Assembly (NCBI RefSeq): GCF_030287405.1 | Contig: NZ_JASVVV010000007.1 | Coordinates: 1 to 64,000 of the forward strand | Reading direction: 5' to 3' | Source of the DNA: Halalkalicoccus sp. NIPERK01 | GTDB taxonomy: Archaea > Halobacteriota > Halobacteria > Halobacteriales > Halalkalicoccaceae | Length of the DNA stretch: 64,000 bases | Part shown: piece by piece, positions 43,340 through 53,068 of the stretch | Position numbering within the stretch: position 1 is the first letter of the stretch | How the letters are laid out: every line of letters begins with the position of its first letter | Made by a program: the position numbers and the translations under genes | The notes under the pieces: model-generated | The model's database searches: none | Told to the model about the DNA's origin: nothing | What the model saw: only the letters and a program-made list of their open reading frames with translations

Positions 43340-43846
43340 ATGGCAGACAGTACCTTACAGGAGGAGCAGGCGCCGCTGAAGGAGGAGTACACGGAGAACC
43401 CCGAGGCCGCGAAGATCACGCTCTCGGCGACGGGCAGCGAGCAGGCGGACGTCCGCTCGTGCGACGTCGACATCGGGCGGGCGGTCTACGAGGCCGAACT
43501 CCACGAGGGCGCGGCGGGGCCGGGGACCGGCGCGTGTTCGGGCGACCTGCTGTTGGGGGCGCTCGCGGCGTGTTCACAGCTCACCGCCCAGGCGGTCGCC
43601 GACGCGTTCGACCTCGACGTCTCGATCGAGACGGAGGTGAGCGGCGACCTGGACCTGCGGGGGACGATGGGGATCGACGAGGACGTCCCGGTGGGGTTCG
43701 AGGGGATCCGGATGGACGTCACGGTCGACGGGGAGGTAGAGGAAGAAACCGCCGCGTCGCTCCAGCGCGCGACCGAGAAGTACTGCGTGGTGTACCAGAC
43801 GCTCGCGAACGCGCCGACGATGGAGACGGACTGGCACTTCGAGTGA
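43340..43846 (+). CDS. OsmC-family peroxide-detoxification protein
   Basis: A 168-residue OsmC/Ohr-fold protein. The two catalytic-type cysteines are present, in GALAACSQLTAQAV near residue 78 and KYCVVYQTL near 153, the usual Ohr/OsmC pair that reduces organic hydroperoxides with a dithiol donor. A short extra N terminus of about 40 residues carries no domain. A TATA-like GACTAAGTAG (43307-43316) is 28 nt upstream of the ATG. It is transcribed divergently from the MFS gene. Confidence 0.92.
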   Translation: MADSTLQEEQAPLKEEYTENPEAAKITLSATGSEQADVRSCDVDIGRAVYEAELHEGAAGPGTGACSGDLLLGALAACSQLTAQAVADAFDLDVSIETEVSGDLDLRGTMGIDEDVPVGFEGIRMDVTVDGEVEEETAASLQRATEKYCVVYQTLANAPTMETDWHFE

Positions 43847-44024
43847 GCCGATACCGGCGGCTCCCGTCCGTGTGCGGGCTCACGACACGCGCGCCGATCG
43901 TCCGGACGTGACGGCGGAGGTGAATCTTTCGGCCGACGTCCGCTTACGATAACTAGACGAATCGTACACACAGCTATTTGATCCCCCGTGACGAACGGTC
44001 AACGAGCCTATCGTAATCCTCGTC

Positions 44025-45488
44025 ATGGACAAACTCACCGATCTCCTCTTCGCGTCCGCCCTCGGTCTGGTCGTTCTCGCCCCCGTCGTAGACCGGATCA
44101 GCGCCGTCCACGTCGTGCTCGGGTACCTCTTCCTGGCGGTCATCGCGTTCAACCAGTACGACTTTCGCGTCCACGACGGGATCTCGCCGCTCTTCTCGCT
44201 GCAGGTCGGCCTGACCTTCGCGCTCGGCACCGTCCTCATCGTCCTGGTGGTCGGCGGCCTCGGGTTTCGCGTCCTCGAACTGGTGGCCGTCTTCGTCCTC
44301 CTGCTCGCGTTCGTCCTCGCGCGCGACGACCTTCGGGGCTACCTCCCGACGGCGGGGCCGTACGTCGCGGCGTTCGCCGTCCTGTTTGGGATCTTCCTCT
44401 CGCACGCCGCGGCGTACCCCGCGGGCTCGGGGCTGGGGCTGTTTCCCGTCTTCGCCGGGGTCGTGCTGTCGTTCAACTGCTTCGTCCTCCCTCGATACGT
44501 CTCCGTGGACGCCGTCTACTGGTCGACGGCCGCGATCGGGACCGCCGTCGTCGTCCTCGCCCTGCCGACGCTCGTCGTCGGCGACTACGGCTTCTGGCTG
44601 TTCGAGGTCCGCACCTGGGGCGGGAGCACGACGATCCCGGTTCTCGAACGGGAGGTCCCGATCGTGCGCTCGATCTTCGCGAACCCCAACACGCTCGGAC
44701 TGCTGTTGTTCCCCGGCACGGTCGCCGCCTACGTCGCGACACACCGGACGCTCCGCTCGCGACCCCTTCTGACGATCCTGCCGGCGAGCGCGCTCCCGGT
44801 ACTGGCGTTCGGCCTCTTCCTCTCGAACAGCCGCGCGAGCATGCTCGCGACCGCGGTCGCGATCGGCGTCTACACCCTCTCGGCGACCGACAGGCGGCTC
44901 CTGCCGGTGGCGCTGATCGCCATCGCCGTCGCCGTGCCGGCCTTCCTCGTGGCGATCTACTACTCGGTCATCCCGATCGACCCCGCCCAGCGCTTCACGC
45001 TGTGGCGGGCGGGCATCGAGGCGACCTACCACGACTCGGGCCTGTTCGGCCAGGGGATCGTCGGGACGCGGGAGGCGATCGCGCCGTATCTCGACGGCGG
45101 TGGCTCCGTCCACAACTCGTACCTCTCGATCTTCATCCGTGCCGGCATACTGGGCGGACTCGCGTACTGTCTGGTCGTCCTCGGCCCGCTCGTCCAGGGG
45201 ATCGTCCGGTACGACCGGGTGGACGTCGGGATGCTCTCGCTCGCGGTCGGCTTCGCCGTCCACCAGCTGTTCGAAGCGTACACCGTCTACCAGTTCGGCC
45301 CGGGCGCGGTCCTCGGGGCGCTCGCGGTCGGCTACACCGTCGCGAGCATCGCCGGCGATCCAGCAACGGCCTCGAGCGGGGCCGACAGCGCCACGGCTCC
45401 CGGCGCCGATTCGCCCGTTTCGACCGACTCCTTCGGCTACGGAACGGAGGTACAGTACCGGGCCGAACGCCCCGACGAGCGGCCGTAG
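44025..45488 (+). CDS. O-antigen ligase/polymerase-like membrane protein
   Basis: A 487-residue polytopic membrane protein with about 11-12 transmembrane segments and a hydrophilic, Ser/Ala-rich C-terminal tail of 55 residues. The large extracytoplasmic loop near residues 325-365 has the Wzy/WaaL-like pattern: RFTLWRAGIEA, then a Gly-rich region and GGGSVHNSYLSIFIRAG, the HNxY motif of the O-antigen ligase superfamily. Such proteins transfer or polymerise lipid-linked glycans, in haloarchaea probably for surface polysaccharide or glycoprotein. No glycosyltransferases flank it. Confidence 0.75.
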   Translation: MDKLTDLLFASALGLVVLAPVVDRISAVHVVLGYLFLAVIAFNQYDFRVHDGISPLFSLQVGLTFALGTVLIVLVVGGLGFRVLELVAVFVLLLAFVLARDDLRGYLPTAGPYVAAFAVLFGIFLSHAAAYPAGSGLGLFPVFAGVVLSFNCFVLPRYVSVDAVYWSTAAIGTAVVVLALPTLVVGDYGFWLFEVRTWGGSTTIPVLEREVPIVRSIFANPNTLGLLLFPGTVAAYVATHRTLRSRPLLTILPASALPVLAFGLFLSNSRASMLATAVAIGVYTLSATDRRLLPVALIAIAVAVPAFLVAIYYSVIPIDPAQRFTLWRAGIEATYHDSGLFGQGIVGTREAIAPYLDGGGSVHNSYLSIFIRAGILGGLAYCLVVLGPLVQGIVRYDRVDVGMLSLAVGFAVHQLFEAYTVYQFGPGAVLGALAVGYTVASIAGDPATASSGADSATAPGADSPVSTDSFGYGTEVQYRAERPDERP

Positions 45489-45518
45489 TCTGATCCGGCG
45501 CCCCAGCGTATCGGAGTG

Positions 45519-46853
45519 CTAGAGCCGATCGTCGACGTACGTCGTCGTGTGGCCGTTCGAGCGAAAGACCTCGTCCTCGAGCATTCGGCGGTGGAACGGG
45601 ATCGTCGTCGGAACACCCTCGATTTCGGCCTCGCGGAGGACGCGTTTCCCCCGTCGAACGGCCTCCGAACGATCCGAACCGGTGACGACGAACTTCGCGA
45701 TCATCGAGTCGTAGTACGGGCTGATGGCGTCGCCCTGATCCACGCCGTCGTCGACGCGGACGCCAAACCCGCGGGGCGGGCGGTACGTCTCCAAGGTGCC
45801 CGGCATCGGCGCGAACGATTCATCGGGGTTCTCGGCGTTGATGCGGAACTCGATGGCGACTCCACGGGAGTCGATGTCGTCCTGCGTGTAGGGCAGTTCC
45901 TCGCCGGCGGCGACCCGTAGCTGGCAGCCGACGAGGTCGATCCCCGTGACGGCTTCGGTGATGGTGTGTTCGACCTGGATCCGGGCGTTGACCTCGAGGA
46001 AGTAGAAATCGCCGTCCTGATAGAGGAACTCGACGGTCCCGGCGTTGACGTAGTCGTTCTCGGCGATGCCGCGGCGGGCGGCCTCACAGATCGCCGTTCG
46101 CTCCTCGTCGCTCAGTCCGGGCGCGGGCGTCTCCTCCATGAGCTTCTGCTGGCGGCGCTGGAGGGTGCAGTCGCGCTCGCCGAGGTGGATCGCGTTGCCG
46201 TGGGTGTCGGCGAGCACCTGCACCTCGATGTGGCGCGCGTCGTCGAGATACCGCTCGACGTAGACGTTCGGGTTGTCGAAGTACTCCCTGCCCTCGCGAC
46301 GGGCCTCCTCGAAGGCCGCGTCGATCTCGCCTTCCGTGCGAACGACCTTCAGTCCCCGCCCGCCGCCCCCGCCCTCGGCCTTGATCGCGACCGGATAGCC
46401 GTGTTCCTCGCCGAACGCTCTCACCTCCTCGGCGTCGGCGACGGGGTCGGTCGTCCCGGGAACGATCGGGACGTCCGCCCGCGCCATGAGCGTGCGCGCA
46501 CGAGTCTTCTCGCCGAAGTCGGCCATCACGTCGCTGGGCGGGCCGACCCAGGCGAACTCACTGTCCTCGACGGCGGCGGCGAAGGCGGCGTTCTCGGCGA
46601 GAAAGCCGTAGCCGGGGTGGATCGCGTCGACGCCCGCCTCCCGGGCGGCCCCGATGATCGCCTCCCGATCGAGGTAGCTCTCGCGGGCGACCGAAGCGCC
46701 GATATGTCGGGCTTCGGCCGCGAGCCGGACGTGTTTCGCCGTCTCGTCCGTGTCGCTGTAGACGGCGACCGGCGTCACGCCCGCGTCGTAACACGCCTGA
46801 ATCACCCGCACGGCGATCTCTCCCCGGTTCGCGATCAGCACCCGGTCGAACAT
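45519..46853 (-). CDS. accC: Biotin carboxylase subunit
   Basis: A 444-residue stand-alone biotin carboxylase that carboxylates biotin on a carrier protein with ATP and bicarbonate. Domains in order are the N-terminal preATP-grasp ([20 protein letters not shown]), ATP-grasp ([20 protein letters not shown] near 160-175) and C-terminal cap. Active-site sequences [14 protein letters not shown] near 288 and the catalytic Arg in EFRINAENP are intact. ATG at 46853 starts the family-typical [11 protein letters not shown]; the upstream frame is a shadow of the PxpB promoter region. Close neighbours are PxpB-PxpC, PxpA, an amidase and a biotin carrier (51316-51564), so it probably serves that module. 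Confidence 0.95.
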   Translation of the reverse strand: MFDRVLIANRGEIAVRVIQACYDAGVTPVAVYSDTDETAKHVRLAAEARHIGASVARESYLDREAIIGAAREAGVDAIHPGYGFLAENAAFAAAVEDSEFAWVGPPSDVMADFGEKTRARTLMARADVPIVPGTTDPVADAEEVRAFGEEHGYPVAIKAEGGGGGRGLKVVRTEGEIDAAFEEARREGREYFDNPNVYVERYLDDARHIEVQVLADTHGNAIHLGERDCTLQRRQQKLMEETPAPGLSDEERTAICEAARRGIAENDYVNAGTVEFLYQDGDFYFLEVNARIQVEHTITEAVTGIDLVGCQLRVAAGEELPYTQDDIDSRGVAIEFRINAENPDESFAPMPGTLETYRPPRGFGVRVDDGVDQGDAISPYYDSMIAKFVVTGSDRSEAVRRGKRVLREAEIEGVPTTIPFHRRMLEDEVFRSNGHTTTYVDDRL

Positions 46854-46977
46854 ACCGTCCCTACACCGACCGGCGGTATAAGCACGCAGTTGTGGGTCCC
46901 GGATCGCCGAACCCATCGAGAGGACCCTCCCCTCGAATCGAGCGACGACATGCCGAAAAACCGGGGCTTCGAGCAGA

Positions 46978-46985
46978 GTATATAC
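46978..46985 (+). promoter_or_regulatory. TATA box of the pxpB-pxpC pair
   Basis: GTATATAC is centred 30 nt before the ATG at 47012, which fixes the pxpB start and rejects the longer upstream frame. Confidence 0.6.
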
Positions 46986-47011
46986 CCACGCCGCCGAAAC
47001 CGCCTCGGTGT

Positions 47012-47914
47012 ATGCCAGCAACAACCATTGGGCGGACGGAACTCACCGACGTCCGCTACGAACACGGCGGCGACGACCACGTGTTCGTCGAGTTGGCCGA
47101 GGAGATGAGTTTCGACGCAAACTTCAGGGCGATGGCGATCACCCAACAGATTCGCGAGCGCGACCTCGACGGCGTCAACGAGATCTGTCCCGCGAACGCC
47201 TCGTATCTGATCCAGTTCGATCCCGAACGGCTCCATCCCGACGCGCTGATCGAGGAGTTGCGGGAACTCGAGGAGTCGGTCGAACTGACGGAGTACCGCT
47301 GGGACACCCGCGTGATCGAGATCCCCGTCCTCTACGGAGATCCGTGGACCGAGGAGGCGCTGATGGAATTCCGCGAGCGCCATCAGGACCCCGATTCGAC
47401 CGACCTCGAGTACTCCGCGCGGATCAACGGCTACGAGAGCGTCGAGGCGTTCGTCGACGCCCACTCGGGCCAGCCACACATGGTGACGATGATGGGCTTC
47501 GTCCCGGGGCTTCCGTTCGCCTTCCAGATGGTGCCCCGCGACCGACAGATCGAGGTACCGAAATACGTCGCCCCACGGACCCACACCCCGAGCCGGGCGA
47601 TCGGCTTCGGGGGGGCCTTTACCGCGATCTATCCCGTCCCCGGGGCCGGCGGTTACCAGCTGTTCGGGCGCACCCCCGTCGAAGTGCTCGACGTCGAGCA
47701 GGATCTCCCGGGCTTCGAGGACTCACTGGTTTTCCTGAACCCCGGTGACATCATCAAATTCCGGCAAATAGATCGCGAGGAGTACGACGCGATCCGCGAG
47801 CGCGTCGAGGGGGGAACCTACGAGTACAGGTATAGAAAAACCGAGTTCGTCCCCGGCGAGTTCTTCGAGCGACCCTACGAGTACAACCGCGAACTCGTGG
47901 AGGCCCTCGAATGA
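47012..47914 (+). CDS. pxpB: 5-oxoprolinase subunit B / KipI-type carboxyltransferase subunit
   Basis: A 300-residue PxpB (KipI) protein. The N-terminal domain, about 1-95, contains [28 protein letters not shown]. The C-terminal cyclophilin-like domain has the family motif [14 protein letters not shown] near residue 165 and [18 protein letters not shown] near 215. It lacks the fused KipA part; that is the next gene, overlapping by 4 nt (47911-47914). PxpABC cleaves 5-oxoproline to glutamate with ATP. The same B/C fold forms the carboxyltransferase domain of urea carboxylase, so partnership with the nearby AccC and biotin carrier is also possible. Confidence 0.93.
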   Translation: MPATTIGRTELTDVRYEHGGDDHVFVELAEEMSFDANFRAMAITQQIRERDLDGVNEICPANASYLIQFDPERLHPDALIEELRELEESVELTEYRWDTRVIEIPVLYGDPWTEEALMEFRERHQDPDSTDLEYSARINGYESVEAFVDAHSGQPHMVTMMGFVPGLPFAFQMVPRDRQIEVPKYVAPRTHTPSRAIGFGGAFTAIYPVPGAGGYQLFGRTPVEVLDVEQDLPGFEDSLVFLNPGDIIKFRQIDREEYDAIRERVEGGTYEYRYRKTEFVPGEFFERPYEYNRELVEALE

Positions 47915-48882
47915 GCATCGAGATCCGCGATGCTGGCCTCTCGACCACGGTCCAGGACACCGGTCGGTTCGGCCAGTACCACATCGGCATGCCACCCTCC
48001 GGCGCGATGGACGGGTTCGCACACGACGTGGCGAACGCCCTCGTCGGCAACTCCGAAAAAGCGGCGACCCTCGAATGCACCTATCAGGGCCCGACGGTCG
48101 AGTTCCGGGACGAGCGGGTGATCGCGGTCACCGGCCCGGACATGTCCCCGGAGCTCAATGGAGAGCCGATCCCCCTGTGGGAGGCGGTCGCCGTCGAGGC
48201 GGGCGACGAACTGGCCTTCGGGTACGCGACCGAGGGCACGCGATCCTACCTCGCCGTCTCGGGCGGGGTCGACGTCCCCGAGATCATGGGGAGTCGCTCG
48301 ACGTACACCTTGATCGGGCTGGGCGGCCACGAGGGCCGGGCGCTCGAAGCGGGCGACAGCCTCGCGCTCGGGGAATCGGAGGATCGAAGCGACCGGACCG
48401 GGAGCGCCGTCGAGGAGAGTCATCGACCGAGGTACGACGAGGACGACCCGATCCGGATCGTGATGGGGCTGTGTGACTATCGGCTCACCGAGGACTGTAA
48501 GCGGGCGTTTCTCGACGCCGAGTGGACGGTGAGTTCGGAGGCCGACCGCGTCGGCTACCGGCTCACCGACGGGATCGACATCGAGTTCGTCGAGCGCGAA
48601 CAGCCCTTCGGCGCGGGACCGGACCCCTCGAACGTCGTGGATCTGGGCTACCCCGTCGGCTCGATCCAGGTCCCCGACGAGCCGATCGTGGTCATGCGCG
48701 ATGCGGTGACAGGCGGGGGTTACGCGACGGTCGCCACCGTCATCAGCCCCGACCGGGACCGCCTCGCCCAACGCCCGACCCACGGCACCGTCTCGTTCGA
48801 GTCCGTGACCCTCGAAGAGGCACTGGCGGCGAGGGAGGAGCGAAGCGAACGGTTGAAAACGATCCGAGGGACGCTGGAGTAG
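47911..48882 (+). CDS. pxpC: 5-oxoprolinase subunit C / KipA-type carboxyltransferase subunit
   Basis: A 323-residue PxpC (KipA, biotin-dependent carboxyltransferase family) protein, full length for the family. Landmarks are the N-terminal IRDAGLSTTVQDTGRFGQ, GMPPSGAMDGFAHDVANALVGN near residue 28, SYLAVSGGVDVPEIMGSRSTY near 115 and GSIQVPDEPIVVMRDAVTGGGY near 250. It is translationally coupled to pxpB. It acts as a complex with PxpB, either as part of the ATP-dependent 5-oxoprolinase or, with biotin partners, as a carboxyltransferase. Confidence 0.94.
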   Translation: MSIEIRDAGLSTTVQDTGRFGQYHIGMPPSGAMDGFAHDVANALVGNSEKAATLECTYQGPTVEFRDERVIAVTGPDMSPELNGEPIPLWEAVAVEAGDELAFGYATEGTRSYLAVSGGVDVPEIMGSRSTYTLIGLGGHEGRALEAGDSLALGESEDRSDRTGSAVEESHRPRYDEDDPIRIVMGLCDYRLTEDCKRAFLDAEWTVSSEADRVGYRLTDGIDIEFVEREQPFGAGPDPSNVVDLGYPVGSIQVPDEPIVVMRDAVTGGGYATVATVISPDRDRLAQRPTHGTVSFESVTLEEALAAREERSERLKTIRGTLE

Positions 48883-48887
48883 GCTAT

Positions 48888-49649
48888 TCAGGCGATCTCC
48901 GAGAGCGACACGAGTTCGATGTCGTGGGTCGCGATCCGCTCGTGGATCGCCTCGAGGATCTCGACCGAGTTGGGCGTATCGCCGTGGATGCAGATGCTTT
49001 CGGCGGGCACGTCGATGACCTCGCCGTCTGCGGCCTCGACCTCGCCGTCGAGGGCGATGCTCACGAAGCGATCCGCGACGAGGTCGGGGTCGAGCGACTC
49101 CTTCTTGCGTTCGACGATGAGGCTGCGGTCCGCGCGATAGGTGAGGTCGACGTAGCCCTCGAAGACCGCCCGCAGGGAGTCGTACTCCTTCGTGACCTCG
49201 AAGATGTTCGTGTCCGTCGCCAGATAGACGATCTCGGGGTCGACCTCGAGGATCCCCTCCATGACGGCTCTGGCGTGCTCGGGGCTTTCGGAGAGCATCG
49301 AGTACATCGCGCCGTGGGGTTTGACGTGCTGGATGCTCGCGCCGTTGGCCCGCGCGAACGCGTCGAGCGCGCCCAACTGGTAGACGACGTACTCGGCCAT
49401 CTCCTCGGGCGTGATATCCATTTTCCGCCGGCCGAAGCCCATCCTGTCGGGGAGCCCCGGATGAATGCCGACCCCCACGTCGTGCTCGTCCGCGAGGGCG
49501 ACGGTCCGCCCCATCACGTGCGGATCGCCGGCGTGGTAGCCGCCCGCGACGTTCGCCGAGGTGATGTAGGGCATCACCTCCTCGTCGCGTCCCATCTCCC
49601 AGTTCCCGAAGCTCTCGCCCATGTCACAGTTGATATCGATCCGCACCAT
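48888..49649 (-). CDS. pxpA: 5-oxoprolinase subunit A (LamB/YcsF family)
   Basis: A 253-residue LamB/YcsF-family TIM-barrel protein. Signatures are IDINCDMGESFGNWEMG at the start, TSANVAGGYHAGDPHVM near 33, VGIHPGLPDRMGFGRRKM near 60 and QHVKPHGAMYSML near 108. In most homologues the second motif reads ANIACGFHAGDP; the Cys is Gly here. A TATA-like box (49671-49680) is 27 nt upstream of the ATG. It is convergent with pxpC (5 nt between stops), so PxpA and PxpBC are produced from separate promoters. The complex hydrolyses 5-oxoproline. Confidence 0.94.
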   Translation of the reverse strand: MVRIDINCDMGESFGNWEMGRDEEVMPYITSANVAGGYHAGDPHVMGRTVALADEHDVGVGIHPGLPDRMGFGRRKMDITPEEMAEYVVYQLGALDAFARANGASIQHVKPHGAMYSMLSESPEHARAVMEGILEVDPEIVYLATDTNIFEVTKEYDSLRAVFEGYVDLTYRADRSLIVERKKESLDPDLVADRFVSIALDGEVEAADGEVIDVPAESICIHGDTPNSVEILEAIHERIATHDIELVSLSEIA

Positions 49650-49670
49650 GCGGGAGGTTGACGATCGGAT

Positions 49671-49680
49671 GCACTATAGC
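49671..49680 (-). promoter_or_regulatory. TATA-like box of pxpA
   Basis: GCTATAGTGC on the minus strand is centred 27 nt from the ATG at 49649. Confidence 0.55.
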
Positions 49681-49780
49681 TTTCGTCCCGCAGCGAAAAA
49701 CGACGGATAGTGGCCGTACCTGCCGTTTGTCATACGATACGCTTAATCGAGCAGCCGTCGATCGTGAAGGGAGAGAAGCG

Positions 49781-51283
49781 ATGACACAGGAATTCGATCT
49801 CGTCGAAGCGACGGTGAGCGACGTCCACGACGCCTATGAGGCCGGGACGCTCACGTGTCGCGAACTCGTCGACAGGTATCTCGAGAGGATCGAGGCCTAC
49901 GACCGGAACGGCCCGGAACTCAACGCGATCATTACGGTGAACCCACACGCGATCGAACGGGCCGAGGAACTCGACGCCGCCTTCGAGTCGGAGGGGCTCG
50001 TCGGCCCGCTTCACGGGATCCCGGTCGCGATCAAGGATCAGGTCGAGACGGCCGAGGTGCGGACGACGTTCGGCTCCGAGGCGTTTGCGGACTATCAACC
50101 GAGTACCGACGCGACGCTGGTCGGGAAGCTACGGGAAGCGGGGGCGGTCGTCCTCGTGAAGACTAACCTCCCGGACTGGGCGACCTCGTGGTTCGGCTAC
50201 TCGTCGGTGCTGGGCCGGACCAAAAACCCCTACGCGCTGGACCGCGATCCCGGCGGATCGAGCAGCGGGACCGGCGCTGCCGTCGCCGCCAACCTCGCGA
50301 CGATCGGCATCGGCGAGGATACGGGTGGATCGATCCGCCTTCCCGCAGCGTACACTAACCTCTTCGGGATCCGCGTCACTCCCGGCCTGTTGAGTCGAAC
50401 AGGGATGTCGCCGCTCGTCGTCTCCCAGGACACGCCCGGGCCGATGACGCGGACGGTCGCTGATCTCGCGACGATGCTCGACGTCGCCGTCGGCTACGAC
50501 CCGGCCGACGAGTACACCGCCGTCACCGAGTTCGTCGAGGGCGTCTCCTACGCCGACGCGCTCGATCCGGATTCCTTAGAGGGCGCGCGGATCGGCGTCC
50601 TACGAGGCGCGTTCGGCGATTCCGACGACCCCGACAGCGGCCCCGTCACTCGACTCGTCGACGAGGCCATCGGAACGATGACGGCGGCGGGAGCCGAGGT
50701 CGTCGATCCCGTGGAGATCCCCTCCTTGGACGAACACGTAGAGCGGACGTCGTTGTACATCGCCCAGTCGAAACGCGATCTCAACGACTTCTTCGCCGCC
50801 CGCGAGGACGCCCCGATCGACTCGGTCGCACAACTGTACGAATCGGGCCAGTACCACGAGATCCTCGACCTCCTGATCGGGATCGCCGAGGAGGGGCCCG
50901 AAGACCCCGAGAGCGATCCCGAGTACTGGGAGCGGGTCGCCGCCCAGATAGCCTTCCAGCGCGCGGTGCTTACCGTCTATTCCGACCACGACCTCGACGT
51001 ACTGCTGTGTCCCGACGTGCAGGTCGTCCCGCCGACGGCGGCCTCCATCGAGGCGGGGGAACTCGACACGCTGACGTTCCCGACGAACACCGTCATCGCC
51101 TCCCAGTCGGGCTGTTGTGCCGTCTCCATGCCGGCCGGCCTCACCGACGATGGACTGCCGGTGGGCGTCGAACTCATCGGCAAACCCTACGACGAGGCGA
51201 CGCTGGTGGGGCTCGCATACGCCTACGAGCAGAAAGCGGACCCCCGCCGACCGCCCGAAACCGCACCGGCGCTCGAAGACTGA
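49781..51283 (+). CDS. Amidase-signature-family hydrolase
   Basis: A 500-residue amidase. The Ser-cisSer-Lys triad is visible as Lys85 (VAIKDQVE), Ser160 (GGSSSGTGAA) and Ser184 (DTGGSIRLPAA), with the 24-residue Ser-Ser spacing of the family. The C-terminal half is the normal amidase core, with no extra allophanate-hydrolase domain. ATG at 49781 is preceded by a purine-rich GGAG/GAAG stretch and begins MTQEFDLVEATVSDV. It is divergent from pxpA and convergent with the biotin carrier. In this module it may hydrolyse the product of the PxpBC/AccBC enzyme or an amide feeding 5-oxoproline metabolism. GatA is excluded by context and length. Confidence 0.92.
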   Translation: MTQEFDLVEATVSDVHDAYEAGTLTCRELVDRYLERIEAYDRNGPELNAIITVNPHAIERAEELDAAFESEGLVGPLHGIPVAIKDQVETAEVRTTFGSEAFADYQPSTDATLVGKLREAGAVVLVKTNLPDWATSWFGYSSVLGRTKNPYALDRDPGGSSSGTGAAVAANLATIGIGEDTGGSIRLPAAYTNLFGIRVTPGLLSRTGMSPLVVSQDTPGPMTRTVADLATMLDVAVGYDPADEYTAVTEFVEGVSYADALDPDSLEGARIGVLRGAFGDSDDPDSGPVTRLVDEAIGTMTAAGAEVVDPVEIPSLDEHVERTSLYIAQSKRDLNDFFAAREDAPIDSVAQLYESGQYHEILDLLIGIAEEGPEDPESDPEYWERVAAQIAFQRAVLTVYSDHDLDVLLCPDVQVVPPTAASIEAGELDTLTFPTNTVIASQSGCCAVSMPAGLTDDGLPVGVELIGKPYDEATLVGLAYAYEQKADPRRPPETAPALED

Positions 51284-51315
51284 GCGCTTGGTGGATCGCA
51301 ACCGGTTTCGGAGAA

Positions 51316-51564
51316 CTACTCGATCTCGATGACGGCGAGGCCGTCGCCGGCTTTGATCTCGGCTTCGTTCTCGACCAGGAACTCGCGGACGGTCCCCGAG
51401 ACGTCCGTCGTGACGTCGTTGAAGTTCTTCATCACGCCGATGAGCGCGATCGTATCGCCCGCCTCGACCCGGTCTCCGGGTTCGACGAACGATGGCTCCT
51501 CGGGATCGGATCGGCGGTAGAACACGCCGGGCATCGGCGCTTCGATCGTCGTCGTGTTTGCCAT
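51316..51564 (-). CDS. accB: Biotin carboxyl carrier protein (single biotinyl domain)
   Basis: An 82-residue stand-alone biotinyl/lipoyl domain. The biotin-accepting Lys46 lies in GVMKNFND; the usual AMKM is MKN, the variant found in short carriers linked to urea- or allophanate-type carboxylases. The APMPGVFYRRS N terminus and hairpin symmetry are typical. A TATA-like box near 51588-51598 is 29 nt upstream. It is carboxylated by a biotin carboxylase, presumably the AccC at 45519-46853, and donates CO2 to a carboxyltransferase; the only candidates nearby are PxpB-PxpC. Confidence 0.93.
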   Translation of the reverse strand: MANTTTIEAPMPGVFYRRSDPEEPSFVEPGDRVEAGDTIALIGVMKNFNDVTTDVSGTVREFLVENEAEIKAGDGLAVIEIE

Positions 51565-52131
51565 TCGAACGACGACGTCTCCTCGGGAGGTATAGCTTTC
51601 TTTTCCTATCGCCGTGTTCCCCGTCCCGATGGGCGTCGGTCGATCATCGAATCCGGCCCGTCATGTCAGGGGAGACGTACCTTCAGCTACCTGCTACCGA
51701 GACCGAACGATGTCGACAGTTGAGACAGGGCCGGAAACGGAGGGGCTCGCCACAGTTACGACAGTGGCCTTCTGGATGGGTCATCATACGACTGTTCTTT
51801 TCCTACTATGTTCTCTACTAATTTAATATTTTCTGTTATATATTAAATAATAGAAACGAAGTGGGGACGGGGCCTCCGTCCGGAGGAGCGCCGCGAGGGC
51901 GAGGCGGTCGAGGGATAAAGACCATGAGCGATCACCCCGTCCACCCAAGTGGGTCCGACGAGTAGTTAGTAGCAACCCGGACGAGGACGTCACGCGACAA
52001 CGGAGACAGGGGATGAGCTATCTGCACGGTGTCGGTGTCCTCGCCCGGGTGTCTCTGACGGCGCATCCGTTTTTCGCGACCAGGACCCGACGGGAAAGAT
52101 ACCGTGGTAACGACCGCGGGGTCCGAGGACG
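51565..52131. other. Intergenic region with AT-rich tract
   Basis: 567 bases. The left end has the biotin-carrier promoter. A strongly AT-rich stretch at about 51810-51860 is unusual here and may be a promoter or terminator region. One short frame (51710-51826) is listed as a weak candidate. Confidence 0.5.
51710..51826 (+). CDS. Possible 38-residue membrane peptide (weak)
   Basis: A short frame starting ATG at 51710 with an acidic N terminus and a hydrophobic C terminus (TTVLFLLCSLLI), running into the AT-rich tract. It could be a small membrane peptide, the remnant of a larger membrane protein, or noise. No clear promoter was found. Confidence 0.2.
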   Translation: MSTVETGPETEGLATVTTVAFWMGHHTTVLFLLCSLLI

Positions 52132-52731
52132 CTACGTGCGGCGAAACGCTCGAAACGTGTCCCGCTTCAGGGCGTGGGATTCGACCTCGCGGAAGTCGAG
52201 ATCGCTGAACACGGCCTCCCAGTCCCGGTAGTAGAGCGGAAACTCGCCGTTGACGTAGTTCACCGTCTCGTCCCCGCTTCCCTCGTTCTCGACCGTGACG
52301 AGGAGGTCGGCGGTGACGCGCGACAGTTCCTCGAAGACCCACTCGTTGTCCGGGTGGATGTGCTGGAGCGTCTCGACCGAGTAGACGGCGTCGAACCGTC
52401 CGTCCTCGAATCCGGTGACGACCTCCTCGATCGTGTCGAGGTAGAAGGTCCCACACGCGGCGAGTGCGGGGTACGTCTCCTCCATCACGTCGATGGCCTC
52501 GTCGTTGATCTCGATCCCCGAGAGGTCCCGATAGCCGTGTTCGTGGAGATGCGCGAGGTGGCGGCCCGAACTACAGCCGAGTTCGAGAACCGACGGGTCC
52601 GACGCCGGGAGACGGTCAAGCGTGCGACGGAGCAGTTCGCTCGCCTCGTTGGACCCGTAGTAGGCGTAGTAGTCCGGGGAGTACTCCCCCGACCGCTCCG
52701 CCCACTGTCGATGGATCTCGTTCGGGTTCAC
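52132..52731 (-). CDS. Class I SAM-dependent methyltransferase
   Basis: A 199-residue methyltransferase. Motif I VLELGCSSGRHLAHLH is near residue 48, motif II is in GIEINDEAIDVM near 73 and the post-motif acidic region RFDAVYSVETLQHIHPDNE near 113. A GTG at 52731 is taken as the start because a TATA-like box at 52753-52760 is 26 nt upstream and the sequence MNPNEIHRQWAERSGEY (Val codon read as Met) begins the fold. Substrate unknown; similar proteins are annotated as ubiquinone- or glycan-modifying, without support here. Confidence 0.8.
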   Translation of the reverse strand: MNPNEIHRQWAERSGEYSPDYYAYYGSNEASELLRRTLDRLPASDPSVLELGCSSGRHLAHLHEHGYRDLSGIEINDEAIDVMEETYPALAACGTFYLDTIEEVVTGFEDGRFDAVYSVETLQHIHPDNEWVFEELSRVTADLLVTVENEGSGDETVNYVNGEFPLYYRDWEAVFSDLDFREVESHALKRDTFRAFRRT

Positions 52732-53068
52732 CCCCAGTGAAACGGGACCCACACCTAAAGCCACACCGACTCCGTGTTCGTCTCCTGATCGCTCCCGTCC
52801 GAATCGACCGGACGCGATGGGAACACACACCGGTATCGGAGAGATCCGAACGTATTTGACTCGCGCGCTCGATTGACACGTTGGGTGGAAGGGGCCGCTC
52901 CCAACGGGCGTCTGTCAGAGGCACCGCGAACACCGAGCGCGTGCAGTTCGTTTTTTCACGTCTCTGGCGTCGGATGGTACGGGACGAGTGCACACGACGT
53001 GTTCCCGACCCGCCCGGCAGGTCCCCGACTCGCCGTATGCACGCGGCCCCGAGGGGGACCGAGTCGCC
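52732..53068. other. Intergenic region, nothing recognised
   Basis: Apart from the methyltransferase promoter at its left end, no gene, repeat or RNA was recognised in these 337 bases. Confidence 0.5.
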
